A DNA stretch of 41,960 nt from Chloroflexi bacterium UBA4733 (GCA_002404055.1 DHIZ01000294.1:14276-56235); one strand, 5' to 3'. Counted from the stretch's first letter, positions 16,535 through 24,954 are shown. Translations and numbers: made by a program. Notes: generated from the letters alone by a model not told the origin.

Positions 16535-19500
16535 TCACTCCGCCCGCCCTGGCGCCCCCGATCGCACCAGCGATAGCTCGACCTCTTCGCCGCCGAGCGG
16601 ACCGCGCCAGGTGATGCCGCCGGGAACCGGCTCGGCCAGGATCGCTTCCGCCAGCGTCTCCTGACGGACGTAGTCGCCCCACTCTTCCAGCACGCCGGCC
16701 AGTTCTTCGCCACCCTGCCAGCCGAGCATGATGCGATCCTGCAGTTCCAGGCCGGCCTCTTTGCGCAGCATCTGGACGCGGCGCACCAGGTCGCGGGCCC
16801 GGCCTTCCAGTTCCAGGTCGGGCGTCACCGTGGTGTCGAGGGCCACGACGTAGCCGCCACCTTCCACCACGGCCAGGCCGGCGCGTGGTTTGGCGAGCAG
16901 GTTGACTTCAGCCGGCGAGAGGGTGAATTCGCCGGCCACGACGGTGCCGTCGGATCGAAGCTCCACGGGCCCGTTCTTCAGCGCCGCCGTCAGTTCGCGC
17001 ACGCGTTGACCGTACTTCGGACCGACCACGCGCAGGTTCGGCTGCACGGTGATATCGTGGATCTCGCCGGCTCCTTCGACCAGGCGTACTTCCTTGACGT
17101 TGAGCTCTTCGCGGACGTGGGAGAGCAAAGGGGAAAGGTCCGCTCGGCTCCGACCGGCCGGCAGCGCGACGAGCACCTGCGACAACGACTGGCGGACTTT
17201 GACTGCCGCCCGGCTGCGGGCGGCGCGGCCCAGTTCGACAATGGTTCGTGCCAACTCCATGGCTTCCAGCAACTCGGCATCCAGGAGTTCCGGTTGCACC
17301 TTCGGCCAGTCGGTGAGGTGGACGCTCTCCGGCGCATTCCCGTCCCAGGTCGTAACCAGGTTGCGGTAGAGCTCTTCTGCCAGGAAGGGCATAAAGGGGG
17401 CAAGCAACTGGGCGAGCGTCACCAGCGTCTGGTGCAATGTCGCATAGGCGGCTGCCTTGTCGGCGTCGGCGGCGCTCTTCCAGTAGCGACGACGCCCGCG
17501 GCGGATATACCAGGTGGACAGGTCGTCCACGAAGCGCTCGATCTCGCGCACGCAAGGGGCGATGTCGTAGTCGTCCAGCCGCGCCGTCACCAGGCCGACG
17601 ACCTGCTGCAAACGCGCCAGCAGCCAGCGATCCAGCGCCGGGCGCTCGGCCACCAGCGGCGCAGGCTGGCGTGGATCGTAGCCATCCAGGTTGGCGTAGG
17701 TGACAAAGAAGCTGTAGGAGTTCCAGAGCGTCAACAGTTTGCGGGTGACGTCGGTGAACAGTTCCCAGCCCAGGTTGACATTGTTAGCCGGGTTGCCACC
17801 CATGTAGAGCCAGCGGATGGCGTCGGCCCCCACGCGCTCGGCGGCGTCATCGAAGTCGATAGAGTTGCCGGAGCTCTTGTGCATCTCCCGGCCCTGCTCA
17901 TCGCGCACCAGGCCGTGCCCCAGCACCGTCTGGAAGGGCGGACGGTTCTCCAGCACCGTTGCCATCGTCAGCATGGAGTAGAACCAGTTACGGAACTGGC
18001 CGGGGAAGGACTCCGTGATGAACTGCGCCGGGAACCACTCCTCCCAGTAGGGTCGGTTGGTGCGATAGTCCAGCGTGGAGAACGGCACGATGCCGGCATC
18101 CAACCAGACGGTACCGACGTCGGGAATGCGAGAGACGGTCTGATCGCACTGCGGACAGCGGATGCGCACGGCGTCGATCCAGGGCCGGTGCGGCGATGGC
18201 ATGGGCGCCAGTGGACCGACCGACTTCTGCTCCAACTCTTCTCGGCTGCCGATCACCTCCAGGTGGCCGCACTGTCGGCAGGGGAAGAACGGCAGGGCGA
18301 GGCCCCAGTAGCGCTTCTTGGAGATCATCCAGTCATCCATGTTGCGCAGCCAGTCCAGTTCCCGCTCCATACCGAAGCCGGGGATCCAGCGGATCTGCTC
18401 CGTGATCGCCATGATCTGCGGCCGCACTTCATCAAGCGCGATGAACCACTCGTCCACCAACCGGAAGACTAATTCGCTGCCACACCGCCAGCAGAACGGG
18501 TAACGGTGCTGGTACGGATGGACCCGGTACATGAAGCCGCGCTGCTCCAGCGACTGAAAGATCGGCTCACTGACCTCGCCCACCGCCATCCCGCTGAACT
18601 GCCCGAAGCCGGGCACATAGATGCCCGATTCGTCGATGGGCGAAGGAATGGGAGCGCTTCCCACAACGTTCCACTGCCGATTCTCGCCGTATTCAAACTC
18701 CGCCGGAGGCATCTCAGCGTCCGTCAGGAACCCTGGTCGGCGGCTAATTTGCTCCTTAAGCATCTTATTCCAGAGGTGGTAGTCCTCTTTACCGCAGCTC
18801 GGGGCGATGTGGACGATGCCGGTGCCCTCCGCCTCACCGACGTCGGACCAGGCCAGGACTCGGTGCTCCAGTCCCTCTGCCACCGGCAGGTTGTCAAAGG
18901 GGCCGGTGTACTGCCAACCGACCAGGGCTGAACCTGACAACTCTTCCAGCACGCGAAAAGGGCCGTGCAGGGCCGTCTTCAGGGTGCCTTTGGAGAGGTA
19001 ATAGGAGGCCTCGCCCTGCTGCACTTTGACGTAGGTGAGTGCTGGGTTGACGGCGGCGGCGACGTTGGCGGTGAGCGTCCAGGGCGTGGTCGTCCAGACC
19101 AGCAGGTACTCGTTCGGGCGGTCCGCCAGGGGGAAGCGCACGTAGACGCTACGGTGGGTGACGTCGCGATAGCCTTCGGTGGCGATCTCGTGCTCGGAGA
19201 TGGCGGTGCCGCAGCGCACGCACCAGGGCATGACATCGTGGCCCTGATAGATCCATTCGCGCTCGTGGCAGACCTTCAGAAAGGTCCAGATCATGTAGTT
19301 GTTCTCGTCGGACATGGTGTAGTAGGAGTGATCCCAGTCCATGAAGTTGCCCAGGCGCACGGTCTGCTCCGTGATGCGCTGGGCGAAACGGTACACGCGC
19401 TCCTTGCACCGCTCGACGAAGTTGGCGACGCCGTAGGCTTCGATGTCGCGCTTGCTCTTGAAGCCGAGGTCTTTCTCAACCTCCACTTCCACCCACAGCC

Positions 19501-19768
19501 CCTGGCCGTCGAAGCCGTTCTGGTAACGCTGGCGGAACCCCTGCATGGTCTTATAGCGCTGGACCAGGTCTTTATAGGTGCGGCCCCAGGCGTGGTGGAT
19601 ACCCATCGGGTTATTGGCGGTGATCGGCCCGTCGATGAAGCTGAAGCGCTGCTCCGAGCGATCATTGCGCGCCAGATATTTCGCCTGAATACTGTGCTGC
19701 GCCCACCATTCCAGGCAGCGCCGCTCCATCTCGGGCAGGTCCAGCGTCGTTGCTACCGGTTCGAACAT
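16535..19768 (-). CDS. ileS: Isoleucyl-tRNA synthetase
   Basis: 1077-residue class I aminoacyl-tRNA synthetase that charges tRNA-Ile. The HIGH region is GIHHAWG (about residues 56-62). The KMSKS loop is the variant EMHKSSGN near residue 628. Cys pairs CWRCG and CRQCGH...CPQCDQ suggest zinc sites. The last 120 residues (RVVGPKYGQRVREL to VRRVQMLRKEAGLE) form the DUF5915-like tail seen in type-2-like IleS enzymes, many of them mupirocin-insensitive. The ATG at 19768 follows GAGAGGAG. It is preceded by a full T-box leader, so expression should respond to uncharged tRNA-Ile. Confidence 0.95.
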   Translation of the reverse strand: MFEPVATTLDLPEMERRCLEWWAQHSIQAKYLARNDRSEQRFSFIDGPITANNPMGIHHAWGRTYKDLVQRYKTMQGFRQRYQNGFDGQGLWVEVEVEKDLGFKSKRDIEAYGVANFVERCKERVYRFAQRITEQTVRLGNFMDWDHSYYTMSDENNYMIWTFLKVCHEREWIYQGHDVMPWCVRCGTAISEHEIATEGYRDVTHRSVYVRFPLADRPNEYLLVWTTTPWTLTANVAAAVNPALTYVKVQQGEASYYLSKGTLKTALHGPFRVLEELSGSALVGWQYTGPFDNLPVAEGLEHRVLAWSDVGEAEGTGIVHIAPSCGKEDYHLWNKMLKEQISRRPGFLTDAEMPPAEFEYGENRQWNVVGSAPIPSPIDESGIYVPGFGQFSGMAVGEVSEPIFQSLEQRGFMYRVHPYQHRYPFCWRCGSELVFRLVDEWFIALDEVRPQIMAITEQIRWIPGFGMERELDWLRNMDDWMISKKRYWGLALPFFPCRQCGHLEVIGSREELEQKSVGPLAPMPSPHRPWIDAVRIRCPQCDQTVSRIPDVGTVWLDAGIVPFSTLDYRTNRPYWEEWFPAQFITESFPGQFRNWFYSMLTMATVLENRPPFQTVLGHGLVRDEQGREMHKSSGNSIDFDDAAERVGADAIRWLYMGGNPANNVNLGWELFTDVTRKLLTLWNSYSFFVTYANLDGYDPRQPAPLVAERPALDRWLLARLQQVVGLVTARLDDYDIAPCVREIERFVDDLSTWYIRRGRRRYWKSAADADKAAAYATLHQTLVTLAQLLAPFMPFLAEELYRNLVTTWDGNAPESVHLTDWPKVQPELLDAELLEAMELARTIVELGRAARSRAAVKVRQSLSQVLVALPAGRSRADLSPLLSHVREELNVKEVRLVEGAGEIHDITVQPNLRVVGPKYGQRVRELTAALKNGPVELRSDGTVVAGEFTLSPAEVNLLAKPRAGLAVVEGGGYVVALDTTVTPDLELEGRARDLVRRVQMLRKEAGLELQDRIMLGWQGGEELAGVLEEWGDYVRQETLAEAILAEPVPGGITWRGPLGGEEVELSLVRSGAPGRAE

Positions 19769-19803
19769 CTCGCTACTCCTCTCGGACCGTCGTACACCAG
19801 GCA

Positions 19804-20119
19804 CAAAAAAACTCGCCTCCTCAGATGACTGAGGGGACGAGATACAATGATCCCGCGGTACCACCCCGCTTGGTTGCACGCCTGCTGCCCTATCGTCAGG
19901 AGAAGCTGCCGCGAACAACCCGCTCTTTCGGCACGTGTGCATGCCTGGCCGCGCTAACGTGCAGCCGATCCGGTCACGCCTACCAGGGACGCCCCGGTGG
20001 CGACCCGTTCGGCTGACGGCTCAGGAGTGATTCTCGGCCCGGCTGTCCCACCCGCTCGCACCAACCACGGGATCTCTACAGGGACCATGCCATGCCGACG
20101 CTCTCCGTCGTCGCCTCTA
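19804..20119 (-). promoter_or_regulatory. T-box riboswitch leader of ileS (Ile specifier)
   Basis: On the minus strand the leader holds, in order, GTAGAGA and GGTTGGTGCGAGC (stem I motifs); a specifier loop GAATCACTCCTGAGC whose codon ATC (20031-20029) encodes Ile; a long middle region; the universal T-box GGGGTGGTACCGCGG (19867-19853), which pairs with the uncharged tRNA 3' end; and an intrinsic terminator. The antiterminator and terminator would be mutually exclusive, so uncharged tRNA-Ile should allow read-through into ileS. The 5' end is estimated from the promoter at 20154-20126. Confidence 0.92.
19805..19841 (-). terminator. T-box controlled intrinsic terminator
   Basis: A 13-bp stem (19812-19824 with 19829-19841, one mismatch and one G-T pair) with a 4-base ATGA loop is followed on the minus strand by seven T residues (19811-19805). 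It sits directly downstream of the T-box sequence and 37 bases before the ileS start. Confidence 0.9.
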
Positions 20120-20125
20120 CGTTGC

Positions 20126-20154
20126 AGTATCCGGCATGGGCGTTTGGACGTCAA
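20126..20154 (-). promoter_or_regulatory. Promoter of the ileS T-box leader
   Basis: Minus-strand TTGACG (20154-20149), 17-base spacer, GATACT (20131-20126). It lies between the parE-like stop (20177) and the T-box leader, and gives a transcript start near 20119. Confidence 0.75.
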
Positions 20155-20176
20155 ACGCGGCACAGGGAACATGTTC

Positions 20177-20464
20177 TTAATCGAAGTGTTCCGGCCATCG
20201 CTTCGCCTGATGAACGACGCCCACGATCTCAACATACTGCTCTCGGACGCGGTAAGCAACGGTAAATGGCGAGTTGGGCACGACAAGCTCACGCGTGTCG
20301 ATAACCCGACCATCACGGCCGAGACGAGGATGGATGGCGAGAATTTCTGCAGCCCTTCGCACCTGCTCCGCGACGCGACGAGCGGCGTCTGGACTATCCT
20401 GGGCAATATAGCGGGTCTCGAGACGGAACCCATCCCGGGCACGGGGAGCCCAACGAACCCTCAC
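20177..20464 (-). CDS. ParE/RelE-superfamily toxin, module 1
   Basis: 95-residue RelE/ParE-fold toxin: VRWAPRARDGFRLETRYIAQ helix pair, AEQVRRAAEILAIHPRLGR, then strand region TRELVVPNSPFTVAYRVREQ and EIVGVVHQAKRWPEHF. ParE members inhibit DNA gyrase and RelE members cut mRNA; the conserved VVHQAKRWP ending favours the ParE type. The GTG start overlaps the antitoxin stop (GTGA). It is about 60-65 percent identical by eye to the toxin at 24969. Confidence 0.88.
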   Translation of the reverse strand: MRVRWAPRARDGFRLETRYIAQDSPDAARRVAEQVRRAAEILAIHPRLGRDGRVIDTRELVVPNSPFTVAYRVREQYVEIVGVVHQAKRWPEHFD

Positions 20465-20760
20465 CCCGCAGACTCAGTTATTTCAGTAGGCTCAAGGCCA
20501 AATTCCGCCCACATCGCATCCATCTCCTCATCACTGACGAAGATGCCGACGTCAGCTTCCCGGATACCCGCTTCGATCTCCGCGATCTGCCATCGCTGCA
20601 GGTCAATGAAGCGGCGCAAGGCATCCTGAACCAGCGCGTTCCGATTCCGGCCCGTGGACCTTGCCAAGGCGTCCAATTCATCCTTCATCGTCTGAGGAAT
20701 GCGGGCCGTCATGGTCATCGTCGATTCTGCCGACATTGTCATTGTCTCCATCTCTACCAT
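20461..20760 (-). CDS. Ribbon-helix-helix antitoxin (ParD-like), module 1
   Basis: 99-residue antitoxin. The CopG/Arc-type DNA-binding core is MTARIPQTMKDELDALARST followed by GRNRNALVQDALRRFIDLQ, and the acidic C-terminal tail (DVGIFVSDEEMDAMWAEFG) would bind the toxin. The N-terminus is Met-rich with several possible starts; the ATG at 20760 is chosen, with MSAES further in as an alternative. Direct repeats at 20777-20808 directly upstream are probable operators. The gene is divergent from the Ada-AlkA gene. Confidence 0.88.
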   Translation of the reverse strand: MVEMETMTMSAESTMTMTARIPQTMKDELDALARSTGRNRNALVQDALRRFIDLQRWQIAEIEAGIREADVGIFVSDEEMDAMWAEFGLEPTEITESAG

Positions 20761-20776
20761 GCTCTTTACCGCCAGG

Positions 20777-20808
20777 CCTTGTGACACAGGCATCATACCT
20801 TGTGATAC
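20777..20808. promoter_or_regulatory. Direct-repeat operator between parD-like and ada-alkA
   Basis: CCTTGTGACAC (20777-20787) and CCTTGTGATAC (20798-20808) are near-identical direct repeats exactly 21 bp apart (two helical turns), the arrangement expected for a ribbon-helix-helix repressor. On the plus strand TTGTGA (20779-20784) and TGATAC (20803-20808), spaced 18 bases, could be the ada promoter, so the repeats would overlap both divergent promoters. Confidence 0.6.
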
Positions 20809-20897
20809 AGTCAAGGAACAGCGGTGAGATCATGCGGGCCGACGGCAATGTCCGAAAACCGCCAGCAATGCAGAATGGAACCGGCGATACTCTGGGT

Positions 20898-22418
20898 ATG
20901 GAACTGAGCTTCGACCACTGCTACAAGGCCGTGCTGAGCCGGGATGCGCGCTTCGACGGGCACTTCTTCACGGCGGTGACGTCCACCGGCATCTACTGCC
21001 GGCCTATCTGCCCGGCACGGACACCGCAGCCCCAGAACGTCCGCTTTTATGTCTCGGCCGGCGCGGCCGAGGCGGCGGGATTCCGCGCCTGCCGGCGGTG
21101 CCGGCCGGAGAGCGCGCCAGGGTCGCCGGATTGGAATGTACGGGCGGATCTGGTGGGGCGCGCCTTGCGGCTCATTGCTGAAGGCGTCGTCGACAGCGAC
21201 GGCGTGGATGGGCTGGCAAGACGGCTGGCGGTGAGTACGCGCCACATCCATCGGGAACTCGTCGCGGCGGTGGGAGCAGGACCGCTGGCTCTGGCACGGA
21301 CGCGCCGGGCCCAGACCGCCCGGCTGCTGATAGATCAGACCGAGATGGCACTGACGGAGGTCGCCTTTGCGGCCGGCTTCAACAGCGTGCGGCAGTTCAA
21401 TGCGACGATGCAGATGGCCTTCGGCTGTCCGCCGGGCGAACTGCGGCGGCGGGAGCGACCCGTCGACGCCGGCCAGGGCTGGGTGGTGTTGCGTCTCCGC
21501 TACCGTCCTCCGTTCGCCGGTGACGACCTGCTCGCTCACTTCGCCCGGCGGGCGCTCCCCGCGATTGAAGACGTTACGGCCGGCTGCTACCGGCGGAGTA
21601 TCAGCCTGGGCCAGTCCGTGGGTGTGCTGGAGCTACAGCCGGCGCCGAGTGCCAACGAGGTCGTCGCTCGGCTGCGGCTGGACGACCTGCGCGATCTGGG
21701 CCTGGCAGTCGCACGCTGCCGGCAACTGTTCGATCTGGATGTCGATCCCCAGCCTGTTGCCGACGTGCTCGGCGCGGACCCGGCGCTGGTGGCGGCGCAA
21801 CCGGGCCTGCGTGTTCCCGGCGCGTTCGATGGCTGGGAACTGGCGGCGCGAGCGGTGCTCGGTCAGCAGGTGTCGCTGGCCGGCGCGCGGACACTCGGCA
21901 GCCGGCTGGTCGCCGCCCTGGGGGCGCCGCTGCCGGACCCGGTGGGCGGGTTGACGCACCTCTTCCCGAGCGCTGCGGTCGTCGCCGAGGCGGACCTGGC
22001 GGGGTTGGGCATCCTCCCGAGCCGAGCAACGACGCTGCGAGCGCTCGCGCAGTTGGTAGCGAGCGGCGCGCTGGTCCTCGACCGCGGGGCCAATCGCGAC
22101 CAGGTGCAGCAACAATTGCTGGCGCTGTCGGGCGTGGGCCCCTGGACCGCCACGTATATAGCGATGCGGGCGCTGGGCGATCCCGATGCCTTCCCCGTGA
22201 CCGATCTCGCGCTGCGTCGGGCGGCGGCGCGCCTTGGTCTGGGCAGCGACATGCGCAGCCTGACAGCGCGGGCCGAAGCCTGGCGCCCCTGGCGGGCCTA
22301 TGCGGCAATATATCTTTGGCGTAGCCTGACGCACGTCACAGCAGAGGAGGAAGCAAGATGGATGGACAGCACAACGGCAGTCGCGCGGAGACCAGCGATG
22401 GACGGGGCGATGCGGTGA
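20898..22418 (+). CDS. Ada regulatory domain fused to AlkA 3-methyladenine DNA glycosylase
   Basis: 506-residue alkylation-repair protein. N-terminal Ada metal-binding domain: C34-R-P-I-C38 and C65-R-R-C68 (GIYCRPICPA, FRACRRC), where Cys38 would accept methyl groups from phosphotriesters. An AraC-type helix-turn-helix follows (about 85-170; LARRLAVSTRHIHREL and ALTEVAFAAGFNSVRQFN). The C-terminal two thirds is AlkA: AARAVLGQQVSLAGARTL, helix-hairpin-helix LSGVGPWTATYIAMRALG (about 410) and catalytic Asp in PVTDLALRRA. There is no C-terminal methyltransferase domain; Ogt next door provides it. The ATG at 20898 (MELSFDHCYKAV) fits homologues; an in-frame ATG at 20832 is possible. Confidence 0.92.
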   Translation: MELSFDHCYKAVLSRDARFDGHFFTAVTSTGIYCRPICPARTPQPQNVRFYVSAGAAEAAGFRACRRCRPESAPGSPDWNVRADLVGRALRLIAEGVVDSDGVDGLARRLAVSTRHIHRELVAAVGAGPLALARTRRAQTARLLIDQTEMALTEVAFAAGFNSVRQFNATMQMAFGCPPGELRRRERPVDAGQGWVVLRLRYRPPFAGDDLLAHFARRALPAIEDVTAGCYRRSISLGQSVGVLELQPAPSANEVVARLRLDDLRDLGLAVARCRQLFDLDVDPQPVADVLGADPALVAAQPGLRVPGAFDGWELAARAVLGQQVSLAGARTLGSRLVAALGAPLPDPVGGLTHLFPSAAVVAEADLAGLGILPSRATTLRALAQLVASGALVLDRGANRDQVQQQLLALSGVGPWTATYIAMRALGDPDAFPVTDLALRRAAARLGLGSDMRSLTARAEAWRPWRAYAAIYLWRSLTHVTAEEEARWMDSTTAVARRPAMDGAMR

Positions 22419-22975
22419 CTCTGGGTCAACTGAAGACGCCACTCGGGCTGTTCGGGGCGGCAATGACGTCGACCGGACTTGGACGGCTTACGTTCCCGGC
22501 TGAACCGTTTGTTACATGTGAGCGGTGGGCAGTGCGCTGGTTGCCGCAGGCGAAGGTGCGCCGGGACACGGCGCCTCTGCGATCTCTGGCGGAACAGTTG
22601 ACAGCCTACCTGGAGGGCGACTTGCAGACCTTCAGCATGGCCGTGGACCTACGGGGGACGCCGTTCCAGGTGGCAGTCTGGCATGCCCTGCAACAGATCG
22701 GTTACGGCGAACTGCGCAGCTATGCCGACGTCGCCAGGGCGGTCGGCCGGCCGGCGGCGGTCCGCCCGGTCGGCGCCGCGAACGGGGCAAACCCGGTGCC
22801 GATCATTGTCCCCTGTCACCGGGTCATCGGCAGCAACGGGACGCTAACGGGCTACGGCGGAGGCATGGAGTTGAAGACCTGGCTGCTCCAGCGGGAAGGC
22901 ATTGTCCCGACGCTTGGCGTGACTGGGACCATGCTATACAATGTAGCCATTGCGCAAGCGGCGGGCGTGTCTTAG
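22358..22975 (+). CDS. ogt: Methylated-DNA-protein cysteine methyltransferase
   Basis: 205-residue O6-alkylguanine-DNA alkyltransferase, a suicide repair protein. The active-site PCHRV motif has its Cys near residue 152 (PIIVPCHRVIGSNGTLTGYG), preceded by the DNA-binding helix-turn-helix YGELRSYADVARAVGRPAAV. The C-terminus GGGMELKTWLLQREG is typical. It begins 61 bases inside the 3' end of the Ada-AlkA gene with a GAGGAGGAAG ribosome-binding site, so the two are co-translated. Its stop overlaps the stop of the convergent FTR1 gene by 4 bases. Confidence 0.93.
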   Translation: MDGQHNGSRAETSDGRGDAVTLGQLKTPLGLFGAAMTSTGLGRLTFPAEPFVTCERWAVRWLPQAKVRRDTAPLRSLAEQLTAYLEGDLQTFSMAVDLRGTPFQVAVWHALQQIGYGELRSYADVARAVGRPAAVRPVGAANGANPVPIIVPCHRVIGSNGTLTGYGGGMELKTWLLQREGIVPTLGVTGTMLYNVAIAQAAGVS

Positions 22976-23808
22976 GCGGCGGAGGTACCACGCCGTGGCA
23001 ATTGTGGTCCCAGCCGGGAGAAGAACGCCGCCAACCCGAGGGTCAGGAAGGTGACCCAGGCGCCGACCTGCAGTGCCGTGGGGGCCGCGGCGTAACCGAC
23101 GAGCCCGTGCAGGATATCGCCCAGCGTGCTTTGATCGGACAGCACAAAGTTCACATCCCAGAGGGCGCGGCTGCCGCCGGGCAGCACGTGCAGGTCTTGC
23201 AGGTTACGGACGGCATTGGCGAGCAAGCCGGCCGCCACCACCATGAGTGCTGCCCCGACGATGGTGAAGAAGCGCTGGTAGTTGAGGCGCAGGCCGACCC
23301 GGTAGATCGCCACACTGAGTGCCAGCGAGACGGCCAGACCGAGCAGCGCGCCGGCAAGCAGCGATTGGACGGAACTCTGAAAGGCAATGGCCAGCAGGAA
23401 GATGACGGTCTCCAGCGCCTCTCGGCCGACGGTGACGAAGGCGAGCAAGGCCAACGGCAGGGCCGAATGGCCGGCAACAGCCGCACTCACCTGCGTGCGC
23501 AATACTGATCGCATGCTGCGGCTGTTACGTTTCATCCAGAACGTCATGTAGGTCAGGATGACGACGGCGAGCAGAAAGACGCCCGTCTCGAACCAGGTTT
23601 GCGCCACCGAATTGATAAAGGCACTGCGTGAGAGCGCAAAGAGCGCCACGCCGCCGGCGCCGGCCAGCAGTAACGCCGCGCCGACGCCGGCAAAGACCCA
23701 GCGGAACAGGTCGCGCCGGCCGGTGGCGGCCAGGAGGGTGCAGATGATCGTGATGATCAGGCTGCCTTCGATGCCCTCACGCAAGAAGATCAAGAAACTG
23801 CCGAGCAC
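22972..23808 (-). CDS. FTR1-family high-affinity iron permease (EfeU-like)
   Basis: 278-residue membrane protein with about seven hydrophobic helices. Both family iron-binding motifs are present: FLREGIEGSLIIT (R-E-G-I-E, residues 9-14) and FVTVGREALETVIFLLA. It imports iron across the inner membrane. EfeO/EfeB partners are absent here. The GTG at 23808 has AAAGG 7 bases upstream; a GTG five codons earlier is an alternative. The promoter with a 22-bp palindrome upstream suggests metal-dependent repression. Confidence 0.9.
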   Translation of the reverse strand: MLGSFLIFLREGIEGSLIITIICTLLAATGRRDLFRWVFAGVGAALLLAGAGGVALFALSRSAFINSVAQTWFETGVFLLAVVILTYMTFWMKRNSRSMRSVLRTQVSAAVAGHSALPLALLAFVTVGREALETVIFLLAIAFQSSVQSLLAGALLGLAVSLALSVAIYRVGLRLNYQRFFTIVGAALMVVAAGLLANAVRNLQDLHVLPGGSRALWDVNFVLSDQSTLGDILHGLVGYAAAPTALQVGAWVTFLTLGLAAFFSRLGPQLPRRGTSAA

Positions 23809-23871
23809 GTTTTGGCCTTTCACACTGTTCTGACGCGCTGTACACCGCAGTGACGATGGCAACGCCTGACG

Positions 23872-23893
23872 TAAGTAAGGGTACCCTTACTTA
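23872..23893. promoter_or_regulatory. Perfect 22-bp palindromic operator at the FTR1 promoter
   Basis: Half-site TAAGTAAGGGT (23872-23882) is followed immediately by its exact reverse complement (23883-23893). It covers the -10 region of the FTR1 promoter. Size and AT-ends/GC-centre resemble DtxR/IdeR-type metal boxes more than Fur boxes; that assignment is inference. Confidence 0.75.
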
Positions 23894-23906
23894 GCGTCCC
23901 GGTCAA
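23878..23906 (-). promoter_or_regulatory. FTR1 promoter
   Basis: Minus-strand TTGACC (23906-23901), 17-base spacer, TACCCT (23883-23878). The -10 is embedded in the palindrome, so a bound repressor would block polymerase directly. Confidence 0.65.
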
Positions 23907-24003
23907 TACCCGACCGTACCACTCGGGATTAGTGCCAAACGTGCTCGGGAGACGGAGCGACCGAGGGGCAAGCAGACGCCGCGGCGGCGGAAGTGTGCGG
24001 CGA

Positions 24004-24456
24004 TCAGGCGGCGAGCTTGGCAGCGTCGCCCGACTTGAGGCGGTAGGCGATGCCGTGCGAGGCCAATCCTATGCCCCAACCGAACATGGGCCAGACCGGC
24101 CAGAAGTAGCCGCCTGGGGAAGTCAAGAGCCAGATGACGATCAAGCCGGAGATCACCGACGCATAGGAGAGGGCATGCGCGCGGAACCCTTGCCGGCAAT
24201 CCGCCAAAGTAGGCGAACTATTGCTTGCGGCCACTATGACCGGGCGGCCGGTGGCGGTGACCGGGTTACTGACGGCGGTACGCGGTAGGTCGCGCTGTAG
24301 CCCGTCGAGGTCGGCGTAGGTGCGCGCGGCCATCGCCTGACCGATGCGCTCACGCAACTCCTCCGTGGTGAGGCGGCCATCGGCATAGTGACGTTGCAGG
24401 TCGGTCACCACGACCTGGCGATCAGCGTCGGACGCGCGCAGTTCGGGAGACGGCAT
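24004..24456 (-). CDS. DUF1707 domain protein with two transmembrane helices
   Basis: 150-residue protein. Residues 5-60 form the DUF1707 (SHOCT-like) domain: ELRASDADRQVVVTDLQRHY, ADGRLTTEELRERIGQA and ARTYADLDGLQRDLP. After a linker, residues 93-140 hold a 2TM-type hydrophobic region (HALSYASVISGLIVIWLL, GGYFWPVWPMFGWGIGLA). Function unknown; such proteins are common in Actinobacteria and Chloroflexota. Same strand as the FTR1 gene downstream but separated from it by its promoter. Confidence 0.88.
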   Translation of the reverse strand: MPSPELRASDADRQVVVTDLQRHYADGRLTTEELRERIGQAMAARTYADLDGLQRDLPRTAVSNPVTATGRPVIVAASNSSPTLADCRQGFRAHALSYASVISGLIVIWLLTSPGGYFWPVWPMFGWGIGLASHGIAYRLKSGDAAKLAA

Positions 24457-24687
24457 CGTCCCTACTTTCCATCACGCATGCAAAGCGCCTACGCATTGCA
24501 TTGTGCCATGGTTGCGGCGACGGCGTCAACCGGATAGGTTACTACAACCCTAGGCACGTCAGCGAATGGCATGAGCACATGCGGTTGACGGCACGTAAGA
24601 CTCAGGATGGCCTCGATCTTGAAAAAGGGTATCATGACTGTGTACAGATACTATCCTGTCGTACACTGACGGGATCAAGGAGGATAC

Positions 24688-24954
24688 ATGACGACCATGG
24701 CAGAGCCAACGACGACCGTCACGGCCCGAATTCCCCAAAAGGTGAAAGGTGAGCTCGACGCGCTGGTCAGGGCCACCGGACGGAATAGGAACCTCCTCGT
24801 CGCGGAAGCCCTCCGGCGATTTATCGACGTACAGCGCTGGCAAATCAGCCAAATCGAGGAGGGCATACGCGCCGCCGACGCCGGTGATTTCGCAACCGAT
24901 ACGGAGATGGACGAGCTTTGGTCGGAGTTTGGCCTCGAGCCGGAGACACAGTAG
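24688..24954 (+). CDS. Ribbon-helix-helix antitoxin (ParD-like), module 2
   Basis: 88-residue antitoxin, clearly paralogous to the one at 20461 (core TARIPQKVKGELDALVRATG then RNRNLLVAEALRRFIDVQRW; tail DTEMDELWSEFGLEPE). DNA-binding residues are in the N-terminal half. The ATG has AAGGAGG upstream. The preceding 50 bases include GTGTACAG and CTGTCGTACAC, an imperfect inverted repeat that may be the operator. Confidence 0.9.
   Translation: MTTMAEPTTTVTARIPQKVKGELDALVRATGRNRNLLVAEALRRFIDVQRWQISQIEEGIRAADAGDFATDTEMDELWSEFGLEPETQ

Noticed and set aside
17006..18472. 488-codon frame on the plus strand inside ileS
   Set aside because: Antisense shadow of a strongly supported ileS; low-complexity composition and no motif.
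19846..20119. Structured RNA region considered as a tRNA or other small RNA gene
   Set aside because: Universal T-box sequence, Ile specifier and terminator identify it as a T-box leader instead.
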